A stretch of DNA of 64,000 nt from NCBI RefSeq assembly GCF_014235765.1, contig NZ_JACMYH010000010.1, forward strand, positions 1 to 64,000, read 5' to 3'. Source of the DNA: Pseudomonas baltica (GTDB lineage: Bacteria; Pseudomonadota; Gammaproteobacteria; Pseudomonadales; Pseudomonadaceae). Both the position numbers and the translations under genes were made by a program. Each line of letters opens with the position of its first letter. Positions within the stretch are counted from its first letter, which is position 1. This document shows positions 25,422-33,921 of the stretch, piece by piece. Under the pieces are notes generated by a model. That model saw only the letters and a list, made by a program, of their open reading frames with translations. It was not told the origin of the DNA and did no database searches.

Positions 25422-25882
25422 TCCTTCGCCGGCTCGCGCGCCAGGCGGTCGATTTCCTCGCGAAACTCGTCCAGGTCCTGGAAGCGCCGATACACCGAAG
25501 CAAAACGGATGTAGGCCACTTCATCGAGCTTTTGCAGCTCGGTCATGACCCACTCGCCGACGACCAGCGACTTGACCTCGCGTTCGCCCGTGGCGCGCAA
25601 CTGATGCTTGATATGCACCAGCGCCGCCTCGAGGCGCTCGACACTGACAGGGCGTTTTTCCAGCGCTCGCTGCATGCCCGCGCGCAGTTTTTCTTCGTCG
25701 AAAGGCTGGCGGCTGCCGTCTTGCTTGATCAGTCGCGGGAGCACCAGTTCGGCGGTTTCGAAGGTGGTGAAACGCTCACCGCAAGCCAGGCACTCACGGC
25801 GCCGGCGTACTTGCTCGCCCTCGGCGACCAGTCGTGAGTCGATGACCTTGGTGTCGTTGGCACCGCAGAAGGGACAGTGCAT
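25418..25882 (-). CDS. nrdR: transcriptional repressor NrdR
   Basis: 154 aa. A zinc-ribbon (CPFCG ... CLACGERF, two CxxC pairs) plus an ATP-cone domain (LIKQDGSRQPFDEEKLRAGM). Senses ATP/dATP and represses ribonucleotide reductase genes. MHCPFCGANDTKVIDSR is the universal N-terminus, so ATG 25882 is the start even though no strong ribosome-binding site is visible. It leads the rib operon. Confidence 0.95.
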   Translation of the reverse strand: MHCPFCGANDTKVIDSRLVAEGEQVRRRRECLACGERFTTFETAELVLPRLIKQDGSRQPFDEEKLRAGMQRALEKRPVSVERLEAALVHIKHQLRATGEREVKSLVVGEWVMTELQKLDEVAYIRFASVYRRFQDLDEFREEIDRLAREPAKE

Positions 25883-25989
25883 GGTGGCAGGCAACAAAAA
25901 AAGGGAGGGCCATGGTAGCGCATCCCACTGGCAAGACAAGCCCGGGGCTTTGCGGTATACAGACGGCTCTACTTTCGTTGGGTTTCGAA

Positions 25990-26448
25990 ATGCCGTCCAA
26001 GTCGCTCGTTCTGCTCGCTCTCTTCAGCCTGCTCGCCGCCTGCAGCAGTGATGCGCCCAAGCCCGTGGCCAGCGCTACCCCGCCGCCGACGGCAGCGCCC
26101 GTCATCAAGGCGCCCGTGGAACTGGGGCCTTTGCCGGCCTACCAGCGCCAGCTCAGCGGCAACCTGCTCGGCGTACCCGCCGGCGCCGAAGTCGAGATGG
26201 CCCTGCTGGTGATCGATTCCCGGGCGCGCCCGCAGAAACTGCTGGCCAGCGCCAAGCAGCGGGGCACCGGCCAACCCCTGCCCTTCCAGCTGCGCTTTGC
26301 CGCCGAAGCCTTCCCGGCCGGTTCGCGGGTCGAGCTGCGCGCCCGCGCCAGTCAGTCGGGGCAGTTGATCCTGCACCTGCCTGCCGTGCAGATCAACCAG
26401 CCCACCACCCAGCTGCTGGGCAACCTGGAAATGATCAAGGCCCCCTGA
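25990..26448 (+). CDS. YbaY/YscW-family lipoprotein
   Basis: 152 aa. A lipoprotein signal (LVLLALFSLLAAC) places lipidated Cys18 followed by Ser-Ser, which favours outer-membrane sorting. The globular part (SGNLLGVPAGAEVEMALLVIDSRA, ... FPAGSRVELRARASQSGQL) has the beta-sandwich pattern of the YbaY/YscW family, whose members include pilotin-like lipoproteins. No secretion genes are near, so function is unknown. The frame upstream to 25912 is not part of it because the signal peptide starts at 25990. Confidence 0.75.
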   Translation: MPSKSLVLLALFSLLAACSSDAPKPVASATPPPTAAPVIKAPVELGPLPAYQRQLSGNLLGVPAGAEVEMALLVIDSRARPQKLLASAKQRGTGQPLPFQLRFAAEAFPAGSRVELRARASQSGQLILHLPAVQINQPTTQLLGNLEMIKAP

Positions 26449-26548
26449 AACGCTCGGGCAACGCCCACCATCCGGCCAAACGAGCGGCGGTGGTGGGCCC
26501 GATTCGAATCCCTTATAGTCCACCGAACCGCAGATCCGCGAGATTCAC

Positions 26549-27421
26549 ATGAGTCAAGAAACCCCGTACATCTTCGACGTGACCACAGCCGATTTCGATC
26601 AGGCCGTCATCCAGAACTCCTACATCAAACCCGTGCTGGTGGATTTCTGGGCCGAGTGGTGCGCCCCCTGCAAAGTGCTGATGCCTTTGCTGCAACAGAT
26701 TGCCGAGGGCTACGCAGGCGAGCTGATTCTGGCCAAGGTCGACTGCGACGCCGAACCCGACATCGTCGGCCGCTTCGGCATTCGCAGCCTGCCCACCGTG
26801 GTGTTGTTCAAGGATGGTCAGCCTGTCGACGGCTTCGCCGGTGCGCAGCCGGAATCGGCCATCCGCGCCCTGCTCGAGCCCCATGTGCAGATGCCACCGC
26901 CGGCGGCCGCCGACCCACTGGAACTGGCGCAGGCCCTGTTCAGCGAGAGCCGCTTCGGCGAAGCCGAGCAGACCTTGAAGGGGCTGCTGGCCGAAGACAA
27001 TGCCAACCCTGGCGCGCTGATCCTGTTCGCTCGCTGCCTGGCCGAACGCGGCGAGCTGGACGAAGCGCAACAGGTACTCGATGCCGTCAGTGGTGACGAG
27101 CACAAAGCTGCGTTGGCCGGGGCCAAAGCGCAACTGACCTTCCTGCGTCAGGCGGCGGCCCTGCCCGATGCAGCCGACCTCAAGGCACGTCTGGCCCGCG
27201 ACGCTGGCGACGACGAAGCAGCGTACCAACTGTGCATCCAGCAGCTGTCACGGCAGCATTACGAAGCAGCACTGGACGGACTGCTACAGCTGTTCATGCG
27301 CAATCGCAGTTACAGCGAAGGGCTGCCGCACAAGACATTGCTGCAGGTGTTCGAGCTGCTCGGCAACGACCACCCGCTGGTGACCAGCTACCGCCGCAAG
27401 CTGTTCGCCGCGCTGTACTGA
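26549..27421 (+). CDS. ybbN: thioredoxin-like co-chaperone with TPR tail (YbbN/CnoX)
   Basis: 290 aa. The thioredoxin domain (1-~110) has a complete WCAPC site and the cis-proline region RSLPTVVLF. The C-terminal ~170 residues are helical repeats (LAQALFSESRFGEAEQTL, LFARCLAERGELDEAQQVL) as in E. coli YbbN. The family protects proteins from chlorine-oxidation stress and passes clients to DnaK and GroEL. Unlike E. coli YbbN, both active-site cysteines are kept, so redox activity is plausible. GAG-type site before ATG 26549 is weak. Confidence 0.9.
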   Translation: MSQETPYIFDVTTADFDQAVIQNSYIKPVLVDFWAEWCAPCKVLMPLLQQIAEGYAGELILAKVDCDAEPDIVGRFGIRSLPTVVLFKDGQPVDGFAGAQPESAIRALLEPHVQMPPPAAADPLELAQALFSESRFGEAEQTLKGLLAEDNANPGALILFARCLAERGELDEAQQVLDAVSGDEHKAALAGAKAQLTFLRQAAALPDAADLKARLARDAGDDEAAYQLCIQQLSRQHYEAALDGLLQLFMRNRSYSEGLPHKTLLQVFELLGNDHPLVTSYRRKLFAALY

Positions 27422-27449
27422 CGGACTGCCGGGCACGCCGTGCTTTTGG

Positions 27450-27806
27450 CTAGCCTACCCAGCAATAGACCGGCGCATCCGCGCCGGCTTCTACCTTCAC
27501 CTGCGGGCAATGGCGCAAGCGCACCAGCATTCGCTTGCCAGCCGCCACGTCCCCCACCAGTCCCTGAACCTGATCCAGCAACGCCGGGCCCTCTATCCTT
27601 CCTGCCTGTTCCAGCAGCAACAGCACGCTGCGCCACACGCCGTTGTCCTCGGCCCTGGCCTTGCTCTGCGCAGGCGGCGTTGCCGCCGTTGTCGCGTTTT
27701 CGGATGCTGTCGCGAAGGGACCGGTCAGGTGCGCCCAGTCCTCAGCGTCCATGTCTATGGCCAGGTCCACCGGCAGGTTGCCTACGGTGCCTTTGATTCT
27801 GATCAT
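27450..27806 (-). CDS. hypothetical protein of Pseudomonas type
   Basis: 118 aa, family not recognised. MIRIKGTVGNLPVDLAIDMDAEDWAHL is followed by an Ala/Thr-rich linker (about 33-55) and a helical C-terminal part (VWRSVLLLLEQAGRIEGPALLDQ) ending with a basic-hydrophobic strand and VYCWVG. No signal peptide. ATG 27806 has AAGGG eight bases upstream. Convergent with ybbN and divergent from the zinc operon, without clear functional link. Confidence 0.65.
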   Translation of the reverse strand: MIRIKGTVGNLPVDLAIDMDAEDWAHLTGPFATASENATTAATPPAQSKARAEDNGVWRSVLLLLEQAGRIEGPALLDQVQGLVGDVAAGKRMLVRLRHCPQVKVEAGADAPVYCWVG

Positions 27807-27947
27807 GCGGATGCCCTTCCATAACGAGGCCTCGTTGTAGCAGCGCCTCGCGGGTGAAGCAATCCCGGCTTCGACTTCAAGCCCTCTGTACGCATTGCCT
27901 GAACCGAACATGAATCTTTACAGACACATGGCAACCCAATGTAAATT

Positions 27948-27957
27948 TGTTATAACA
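27948..27957. promoter_or_regulatory. possible Zur operator before the zinc operon
   Basis: TGTTATAACA is a perfect palindrome, followed by TT, so TATAACATT equals one half of the classic Zur box; the other half is poor. It is 33 bp before zrgA, in an AT-rich strip. Location before a His-rich zinc protein supports the idea, but the match is partial. Confidence 0.4.
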
Positions 27958-27989
27958 TTGCGTTTCCATATCGCTCACGAGATTCCCCA

Positions 27990-28583
27990 ATGCGCCGTCT
28001 CATGCTTGCCCTGCCCTTCGCTCTGCTGCCCTTCGTCGCCCATGCCCACGAGGAGGGCCACGAGCATGAGCATGAGCATGAGCACGGCAGCCTCGGCGCC
28101 CACGAACACGGCGTGGCACGATTGGACGCCGCCCTGGATGGCCAATCCCTCGAACTGGAACTGCAAAGCCCGGCCATGAACCTGGTGGGCTTCGAGCATG
28201 CCGCCAGCAGCGATGCCGACAAGGCCAAGGTCGCCGCGGCACGCAAGACCCTCGAGCAACCCCTGGCCCTGTTCGGCCTGCCCGCCGCAGCCAACTGCAA
28301 AGTCGCCGAGCAGAAGCTGGAAAGCCCGTTGTTCGGCGACAAGCCTGCCCACGAGCACGACGCCGCAGAAACCAAGCAAGGTGAAGAGCATCACCACGAG
28401 CACAGCGAGATTCATGCGCACTACCACTTCACCTGCGCGTCGCCACAGGCCCTGGAACACCTGGACCTGGCGCGCTTGTTCAGCACCTTCCCCGCCACCC
28501 AGAAAATTCAGGTACAACTGATCGGCCCGTCCGGCCAGCAGGGTACGGACCTCACCCCCAAGCAAAGCAGCCTGACATTCTGA
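27990..28583 (+). CDS. zrgA: ZrgA-family periplasmic zinc-binding protein (DUF2796)
   Basis: 197 aa. Signal peptide (RRLMLALPFALLPFVAHA) followed by a histidine-rich run (HEEGHEHEHEHEHGSLGAHEHG) and a second one near residue 125-150 (HEHDAAETKQ, HHHEHSEIHAHYH). These clusters are suited to binding Zn2+. ZrgA proteins are part of zinc-regulated uptake systems in Vibrio and Shewanella. It heads a four-gene operon with an ABC ATPase, an FtsX-type permease and a DUF3299 protein, spaced by a few bases. Confidence 0.85.
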   Translation: MRRLMLALPFALLPFVAHAHEEGHEHEHEHEHGSLGAHEHGVARLDAALDGQSLELELQSPAMNLVGFEHAASSDADKAKVAAARKTLEQPLALFGLPAAANCKVAEQKLESPLFGDKPAHEHDAAETKQGEEHHHEHSEIHAHYHFTCASPQALEHLDLARLFSTFPATQKIQVQLIGPSGQQGTDLTPKQSSLTF

Positions 28584-28586
28584 CCC

Positions 28587-29306
28587 ATGAGCGATGCATT
28601 GATCGAGCTGGCCGAACTGGGCTTTGCCTGGCCTGGCCAAGCGATGTTGCTGGACATTCCCGCGTTCCGTCTGGAGCGTGGGGAAACCCTGTTCCTGAAG
28701 GGCCCCAGCGGCAGTGGCAAGACCACCCTGCTGGGCCTGCTCGGCGGCGTGCACACGCCGCAGCATGGCAGCGTTCACTTGCTCGGGCAGAACCTGAGCG
28801 AGTTGAGCTTTGCCGCCCGTGACCGGTTTCGCGTCGAACACACGGGCTACATCTTCCAGCAATTCAACCTGCTGCCGTTCCTGTCGGTGCGTGAGAACGT
28901 GGAGCTGCCCTGCCGCTTCTCCCGCCGCCGCACCGCTCGCGCCGTGCAGCGCCATGGCAGTGTTGCCCAGGCGGCCACGCAACTGCTGGCACACCTTGGC
29001 CTGACCGATCCGGCCCTGCTCCAACGCCGTGCCGACACCCTCTCCATCGGTCAGCAGCAACGCGTGGCGGCTGCGCGCGCGCTGATCGGCCAGCCCGAAC
29101 TGGTGATCGCCGACGAGCCGACCTCGGCGTTGGACAGCGACGCCCGTGAAGCCTTTATCCAACTGCTGTTCGCCGAATGTCGCGCCGCCGGCTCGAGCCT
29201 GCTGTTCGTCAGCCACGATCAAAGCCTGGCGCCTCTGTTCGACCGCCACCTGTCCCTGGCCGAACTCAACCACGCAGCACGCCCTGCCTCACCCGAGGTG
29301 TCTTGA
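28587..29306 (+). CDS. ABC transporter ATP-binding protein, LolD/MacB type
   Basis: 239 aa. Walker A is GPSGSGKTT, the Q-loop is FQQFNLLPFLS, the Walker B region is LVIADEPTSALD, and the H-loop is FVSHD. The signature is LSIGQQQRVAAARAL, with Ile in place of the first Gly of LSGGQ. A short insert (RRRTARAVQRHGS) precedes the signature. Such ATPases energise FtsX-type permeases by mechanotransmission rather than classical import. The next gene starts at its stop codon (TGATG). Confidence 0.9.
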   Translation: MSDALIELAELGFAWPGQAMLLDIPAFRLERGETLFLKGPSGSGKTTLLGLLGGVHTPQHGSVHLLGQNLSELSFAARDRFRVEHTGYIFQQFNLLPFLSVRENVELPCRFSRRRTARAVQRHGSVAQAATQLLAHLGLTDPALLQRRADTLSIGQQQRVAAARALIGQPELVIADEPTSALDSDAREAFIQLLFAECRAAGSSLLFVSHDQSLAPLFDRHLSLAELNHAARPASPEVS

Positions 29307-30571
29307 TGTACCTGCTTCGTCTTGCCCTGGCCAGCCTGGCCAACCGCCGCTTCACCGCGTTCCTGACCGCCTTCGCCATTGCCCTGTCGGTGTGCCTGCT
29401 GCTGGCCGTGGAACGTGTGCGCCACGAAGCCCGTGCCAGCTTCGCCAGCACGGTCAGCGGTACCGACCTGATCGTCGGCGCCCGCTCCGGCTCGGTCAAC
29501 CTGCTGCTTTACTCGGTGTTCCGCATCGGCAACGCGACCAACAACATCCGCTGGGACAGTTTCGAGCATTACGCCAACAACCCGCAGGTCAAGTGGGCCA
29601 TCCCCATCTCGCTGGGTGACTCGCACCGCGGCTACCGGGTCATGGGCACCAACCAGAGCTATTTCGAACACTATCAGTACGGCCGCCGGCAGTCGCTGCA
29701 GGTGGTCCAGGGCCGTGCCTTCCAGACCGACCCGTTCGAGGTGGTGCTTGGCGCGCAGGTCGCCGATGCCCTGCATTACAAGCTGGGCGACAAACTGGTG
29801 CTGGCCCACGGCGTGGCGGCGATCAGCCTGGTCAAGCACGACGACAAGCCGTTCACCGTCGTCGGCATCCTCGCCCGCACCGGTACGCCGGTCGATCGCA
29901 CGCTGCACATCAGCCTGGGCGGCATGGAAGCGATCCATGTCGACTGGAAGAATGGCGTACCGGCGCGCGGCGCCGGACGCATCAGCGCCGACCAGGCGCG
30001 CAACATGGACCTCACACCCAGCGCCATCACCGCGTTCATGGTCGGCCTGAACAGCAAGATCGCCACCTTCGCCCTGCAACGCGACATCAACGACTTTCGC
30101 GGCGAACCGTTGATGGCGATCCTGCCCGGCGTGGCCCTGCAGGAGCTGTGGAGCCTGATGGGCACCGCAGAACAAGCGTTGTTCGTGATCTCCGTATTCG
30201 TCGTGCTGACCGGCCTGATCGGCATGCTCACGGCCATCGTCACCAGCCTCAACGAACGCCGCCGCGAGATGGCCATCCTGCGCTCGGTCGGCGCTCGTCC
30301 CTGGCACATCGCCGGCCTGCTGATTCTCGAAGCCTTCGCCCTGGCACTGGTCGGAATCCTCGCGGGCATGGCATTGTTGTACCTGGGCATTGCCTGCGCG
30401 CAGGGCTACGTGCAGTCCAACTACGGCCTGTATCTGCCGCTGAGCCTGCCCAGCGCCTATGAGTGGTCGCTGCTGGGGATCATCCTCGCAGCCGCAGTGG
30501 TCATGGGCGCGATCCCGGCCTGGCGCGCCTACCGGCAATCTCTGGCCGACGGCCTGTCGATCCACCTGTGA
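29306..30571 (+). CDS. FtsX/MacB-type ABC permease
   Basis: 421 aa. One N-terminal helix (FTAFLTAFAIALSVCLLLAV), a large periplasmic domain (about 45-285), and three C-terminal helices (FVISVFVVLTGLIGMLTAIV, then ILEAFALALVGILAGMALLYLG, then LLGIILAAAVVMGAIPAWRAY). ERRREMAILRSVGARPW is the conserved coupling motif of this family. Partner of the ATPase at 28587. With ZrgA and DUF3299 it likely forms a zinc-related envelope system. Confidence 0.88.
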   Translation: MYLLRLALASLANRRFTAFLTAFAIALSVCLLLAVERVRHEARASFASTVSGTDLIVGARSGSVNLLLYSVFRIGNATNNIRWDSFEHYANNPQVKWAIPISLGDSHRGYRVMGTNQSYFEHYQYGRRQSLQVVQGRAFQTDPFEVVLGAQVADALHYKLGDKLVLAHGVAAISLVKHDDKPFTVVGILARTGTPVDRTLHISLGGMEAIHVDWKNGVPARGAGRISADQARNMDLTPSAITAFMVGLNSKIATFALQRDINDFRGEPLMAILPGVALQELWSLMGTAEQALFVISVFVVLTGLIGMLTAIVTSLNERRREMAILRSVGARPWHIAGLLILEAFALALVGILAGMALLYLGIACAQGYVQSNYGLYLPLSLPSAYEWSLLGIILAAAVVMGAIPAWRAYRQSLADGLSIHL

Positions 30572-30582
30572 GGATTTCACCT

Positions 30583-31098
30583 ATGTTGCGCGCGGTAATG
30601 GCCCTGTTGCTGCTGACCAGCATGTCGCTGTCCGCAGCCGAGCTCAAGGAAGTCAGCTGGGAGGCGCTTATCCCGCCGGATGCGCCCAAGCTGACCCCGC
30701 AGATGACGCCAATGCACGATCTGGCGAACATCGGCACGACCTTGGTCGAAGCAGCGCCTGCCGTCCACCAGCAGGCGCCCGATGCACCCGTGGTCCAGGC
30801 ACTGGACGGTCAGCAGCTGCGCATCCCCGGCTACATCGTGCCGCTGGAGGTCAACGAGGCCGGTCGGACCACCGAGTTTCTCCTTGTGCCCTATTTCGGC
30901 GCCTGCATCCATGTACCGCCGCCGCCGTCCAACCAGATCGTGCACGTCACCAGCGCCGTCGGGGTCAAGGTCGAAGAGCTCTACCAGCCCTACTGGATCG
31001 AGGGACCCATGCAGGTCAAGGCCAGCACCAGCGACCTGGCCCAGGCCGGCTACCAGATGGCTGCGGCGAAGATCTATGCCTACGAACTTCCCGACTGA
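30583..31098 (+). CDS. DUF3299 periplasmic protein
   Basis: 171 aa with a signal peptide (LRAVMALLLLTSMSLSAAE). The family core is visible: SWEALIP, RIPGYIVPLEV, FLLVPYFGACIHVPPPPSNQ and the ending YQMAAAKI. The GACIHVPPPPxNQ motif is very conserved and might bind a metal; the function is unknown. DUF3299 genes are regularly found with zrgA-type operons, and here it is the last of four. GAGG precedes ATG 30583. Confidence 0.85.
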   Translation: MLRAVMALLLLTSMSLSAAELKEVSWEALIPPDAPKLTPQMTPMHDLANIGTTLVEAAPAVHQQAPDAPVVQALDGQQLRIPGYIVPLEVNEAGRTTEFLLVPYFGACIHVPPPPSNQIVHVTSAVGVKVEELYQPYWIEGPMQVKASTSDLAQAGYQMAAAKIYAYELPD

Positions 31099-31192
31099 GC
31101 CAATGACTTTTCATTGAGCCAGATCAAAAAACCGCAGCGACGCACTGACTACCATTGGGCGAATGTCCTTCGCATTCCCCAATGGAGCCCCC

Positions 31193-31891
31193 ATGAACAA
31201 GTCCTTGCTCGGCGCCTCACTGATTGCCCTGGCGCTGGCAACCTCACAGGCACAGGCCCACCAGGCCGGCGACATGATCATTCGCGCCGGCGCCGCCACC
31301 ACCGCGCCCAATGAAGACAGCGGCCAGCTCAAGCTGGACGGTGCCAAGGTCGCAGGCACCAAGGCTACCCTCGACAGCGACACGCAGCTGGGCCTGGCCT
31401 TCGCCTACATGCTCACCGACCACGTCGGCATCGAGCTGCTGGCGGCCACTCCATTCCAGCACACCGTAGGCGTGCGCGGAATCAGCGCCGCCACCGGTAT
31501 CGGCGGGCTCGACGGCAAGCTGGCAGACGTCAAGCAACTGCCTCCCACCCTGTCATTGCAGTACTACCCATTGGCGCCAACGTCGCGCTTCCAGCCGTAC
31601 GCCGGCGTCGGCATCAACTACACCCTGTTCTACGACGAAGATTTGAGTGGTGCGCGCAAGCAGCAGGGCTTCAACAACCTGAAGATCCAGGATTCGGTCG
31701 GCATCGCCGGGCAATTGGGGTTTGACTACATGTTGGGCGAGCACATGATGCTCAACGCATCGGTTTGGTACGTCGACATCGACACCAAGGCCAGCGTCGA
31801 AGGCCCCACGGCGCTGGGCGTCGGCCGCACCAAAGTCGACCTGGAAGTCGATCCGTGGGTGTACATGGTGGGTGTGGGCTACAAGTTCTAG
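31193..31891 (+). CDS. ompW: outer-membrane protein OmpW
   Basis: 232 aa. Signal peptide of 22 residues ending AQA before HQAG, then the eight-stranded barrel pattern and a terminal Phe (GVGYKF). GDMIIRAGAATTAPN, GLAFAYMLTDHVGIELLAATPF and LSLQYYP are typical. OmpW barrels pass small hydrophobic molecules through the outer membrane. ATG 31193 has GGAG six bases upstream. Confidence 0.93.
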   Translation: MNKSLLGASLIALALATSQAQAHQAGDMIIRAGAATTAPNEDSGQLKLDGAKVAGTKATLDSDTQLGLAFAYMLTDHVGIELLAATPFQHTVGVRGISAATGIGGLDGKLADVKQLPPTLSLQYYPLAPTSRFQPYAGVGINYTLFYDEDLSGARKQQGFNNLKIQDSVGIAGQLGFDYMLGEHMMLNASVWYVDIDTKASVEGPTALGVGRTKVDLEVDPWVYMVGVGYKF

Positions 31892-31900
31892 GCAACGATC

Positions 31901-31946
31901 CTGCCGCCAGCCCTGCCCCATCGGTGCGGCAACGGGCTGGCGGCAG
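31901..31946. terminator. long hairpin between convergent ompW and epimerase gene
   Basis: CTGCCGCCAGCCC (31901-31913) pairs perfectly with GGGCTGGCGGCAG (31934-31946), with a 20-nt loop that can pair further. It sits between two facing stop codons and probably ends or protects both transcripts, although there is no U-run. Confidence 0.55.
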
Positions 31947-31953
31947 TGGGCGG

Positions 31954-32883
31954 TTACAGTGCCAGGAGGCGCCGCAACCCTTCTTCCAGCGGCGTCACAG
32001 GGCCCAGTTCGAAGCGTTCCAGCAGCAAGGCGTTGTCGGCGCGCGAGTGACGGATATCGCCCGCACGCGCCGGGCCGTGGCTCACCGCCGGCAAACCGCC
32101 CAGCACTGCGCCCAGCCCCGCCAGCAGCTGATTGAGCGACGTCGCCTGGTTCAGCCCTACGTTCACCGCCCCCGGTTGCACGGCGGGCTGCTGCAATCCC
32201 TGCATCAGCAAGGTCACCAGGTCACCGACATAGAAGAAGTCGCGGGTCTGTTCGCCATCGCCGAACAGGCTGATCGGCTGCCCACGCTGGGCACGCTCGC
32301 TGAAAATACTGATGACGCCCGAATACGGCGAGGAAGGATCCTGCCTCGGCCCGTAGATATTGAAGAAGCGAAACACCACCGGCTCCAGCCCATGCTCGCG
32401 GCGGTAGAAGTCCAGATAGTACTCACTGGCCAGCTTGTCCGATGCATAGGGCGTCAAAGGTGCCTTGGGTGTGTTCTCGCCAACCGCCTCACCTTCGCCA
32501 TTGTTGCCATACACCGCGGCACTGGAAGCGAACAGCACACGCTTGACCCCCGCCAGACGCATCGCTTCGCACAGGTTCAAGGTGCCGATGAAGTTGCTCT
32601 GGTGAGTCTTCACTGGATCGTCCACGGAAGCCTGCACCGAAGCGACCGCGGCCAGGTGCACCACCGCTTTGCAGCCGCCTACCACCTTTGCCAACAGGCG
32701 TGCGTCGGCGACATCGCCTTCGATCAGCTCCAGCCTGGGGTTTTCCATCGGCAGGTTGCTGCGCTTGCCTGTGGACAAGTCGTCGAGCACCCGCACCGAG
32801 TGACCTTCGGCCAGCAACGCATCGACCAGATGGGAGCCAATGAAACCGGCACCGCCGGTGATCAGAATGGGTGTATCAGCCAT
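31954..32883 (-). CDS. NAD-dependent epimerase/dehydratase, UDP-glucose 4-epimerase-like
   Basis: 309 aa, extended short-chain dehydrogenase. ITGGAGFIGSHLVDALL binds NAD. The catalytic triad is in FASSAAVYG and Tyr-xxx-Lys of YASDK. FRFFNIYGPRQDP is the sugar-nucleotide motif. Probably epimerises or dehydrates a UDP-sugar for polysaccharide. Its start overlaps the upstream gene by 8 bp, so both are cotranscribed. Confidence 0.87.
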   Translation of the reverse strand: MADTPILITGGAGFIGSHLVDALLAEGHSVRVLDDLSTGKRSNLPMENPRLELIEGDVADARLLAKVVGGCKAVVHLAAVASVQASVDDPVKTHQSNFIGTLNLCEAMRLAGVKRVLFASSAAVYGNNGEGEAVGENTPKAPLTPYASDKLASEYYLDFYRREHGLEPVVFRFFNIYGPRQDPSSPYSGVISIFSERAQRGQPISLFGDGEQTRDFFYVGDLVTLLMQGLQQPAVQPGAVNVGLNQATSLNQLLAGLGAVLGGLPAVSHGPARAGDIRHSRADNALLLERFELGPVTPLEEGLRRLLAL

Positions 32884-33760
32884 GTCGGTAGTATCTGTCC
32901 AGAAGGCTCGGCAGCCCCGAACGCCAGGCGCGCGGCTTGATACCGAAGGTGTGCAGGATTTTCTTGCAGGCCAGCACGGCGTGCTGCGGTTCTTCCCCGG
33001 CATCGGGCCGCGCGGCGTGGGCCTGCGCGGTGGGCGCATCGATCGCCAGTGCGTGCATCGTCCTGGCTTCGCTGATGATCGCCTGGCCAAGGGCCAAGGC
33101 AGTGGTCGCCTCGTTGCCGGCATAGTGGTAGGTGCCCCACAGCGGCGCTTCGCAGTCCAGCTGCTTGAGCACCGAGAGGATCACCCGCGCGGCATCATCC
33201 ACCGGGGTCGGATTGCCGCGCCGGTCATCGGCCAGCGGCAGCGGTTGCGGCAGCTCGGCGCGCTGCAGGTAGCGCCCCAGCACGCCGTCGGCGCTGTCGT
33301 CCAGCAGCCAGCCGAACCGCAACAGCACGTGCCGCGGGCAGGCCGCGCGCACGCTCTGCTCGATGCGCCACAACGCCTGACCGCGCAGGCCAAGGGGCAC
33401 CGGCTCGTCCTTTTCGCTGTAGGCAGTGGCCCGCGAGCCATCGAACACACGATAGCTGGAAGGCTGCAACAGCACGATCTGGTGCTGCTGGCAGCGTTCG
33501 GCCAGGCGCTCTACCGCGATTTCTTGTTGGTCCAGGCGCGCCTGGCTCACTGCATCGGCCTGAAACCAGTCGAAGTAGTACGCCAGATTGATCAGCGCAT
33601 CGGGGCGGGTTTCATCGAGCAGGTCGGTGAGGCTCGCCCCGTCCCAACCGTTTTCCGGCGGCCGCGGGGCCAGGAAGCCGATGCCCTCTTCCGCTCCGAG
33701 GCGAATCAGCGCTTGTCCTAGGGCATTCCCACCGCCCAACAGCATAAGGCGCATTCGCAT
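32876..33760 (-). CDS. RmlD-like sugar-nucleotide reductase homologue without the Tyr-xxx-Lys pair
   Basis: 294 aa. The Rossmann start (LLGGGNALGQAL) and the SSYRVFDGS segment match dTDP-4-dehydrorhamnose reductases. The place of the catalytic YGxxK reads LGLRGQALW, so neither Tyr nor Lys is present. The protein may have lost reductase activity and act as a regulator or binding partner of the epimerase that follows. ATG 33760 (MRMRLMLLGG) by family start; Met at 33781 is possible. Confidence 0.75.
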   Translation of the reverse strand: MRMRLMLLGGGNALGQALIRLGAEEGIGFLAPRPPENGWDGASLTDLLDETRPDALINLAYYFDWFQADAVSQARLDQQEIAVERLAERCQQHQIVLLQPSSYRVFDGSRATAYSEKDEPVPLGLRGQALWRIEQSVRAACPRHVLLRFGWLLDDSADGVLGRYLQRAELPQPLPLADDRRGNPTPVDDAARVILSVLKQLDCEAPLWGTYHYAGNEATTALALGQAIISEARTMHALAIDAPTAQAHAARPDAGEEPQHAVLACKKILHTFGIKPRAWRSGLPSLLDRYYRHG

Positions 33761-33921
33761 AGAGTCAGCAGGTCCGTTCAAATTGGCAGTTCAGATTAAC
33801 CGCAGGCACGTGGTCGACGACAAAACCTTCGCCCGCACTCGAATCGAACAGCCATTTTGCGTTTTTCTGACGCTGACGTCACGCGCTATCAAAAACAGGG
33901 TTTCGTGACAGCGCCGCAGGC

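Noticed and set aside
27975..29273. 432-codon open frame opposite the zinc operon
   Set aside because: Antisense shadow; Gln/Gly/Ala-rich and without family features.
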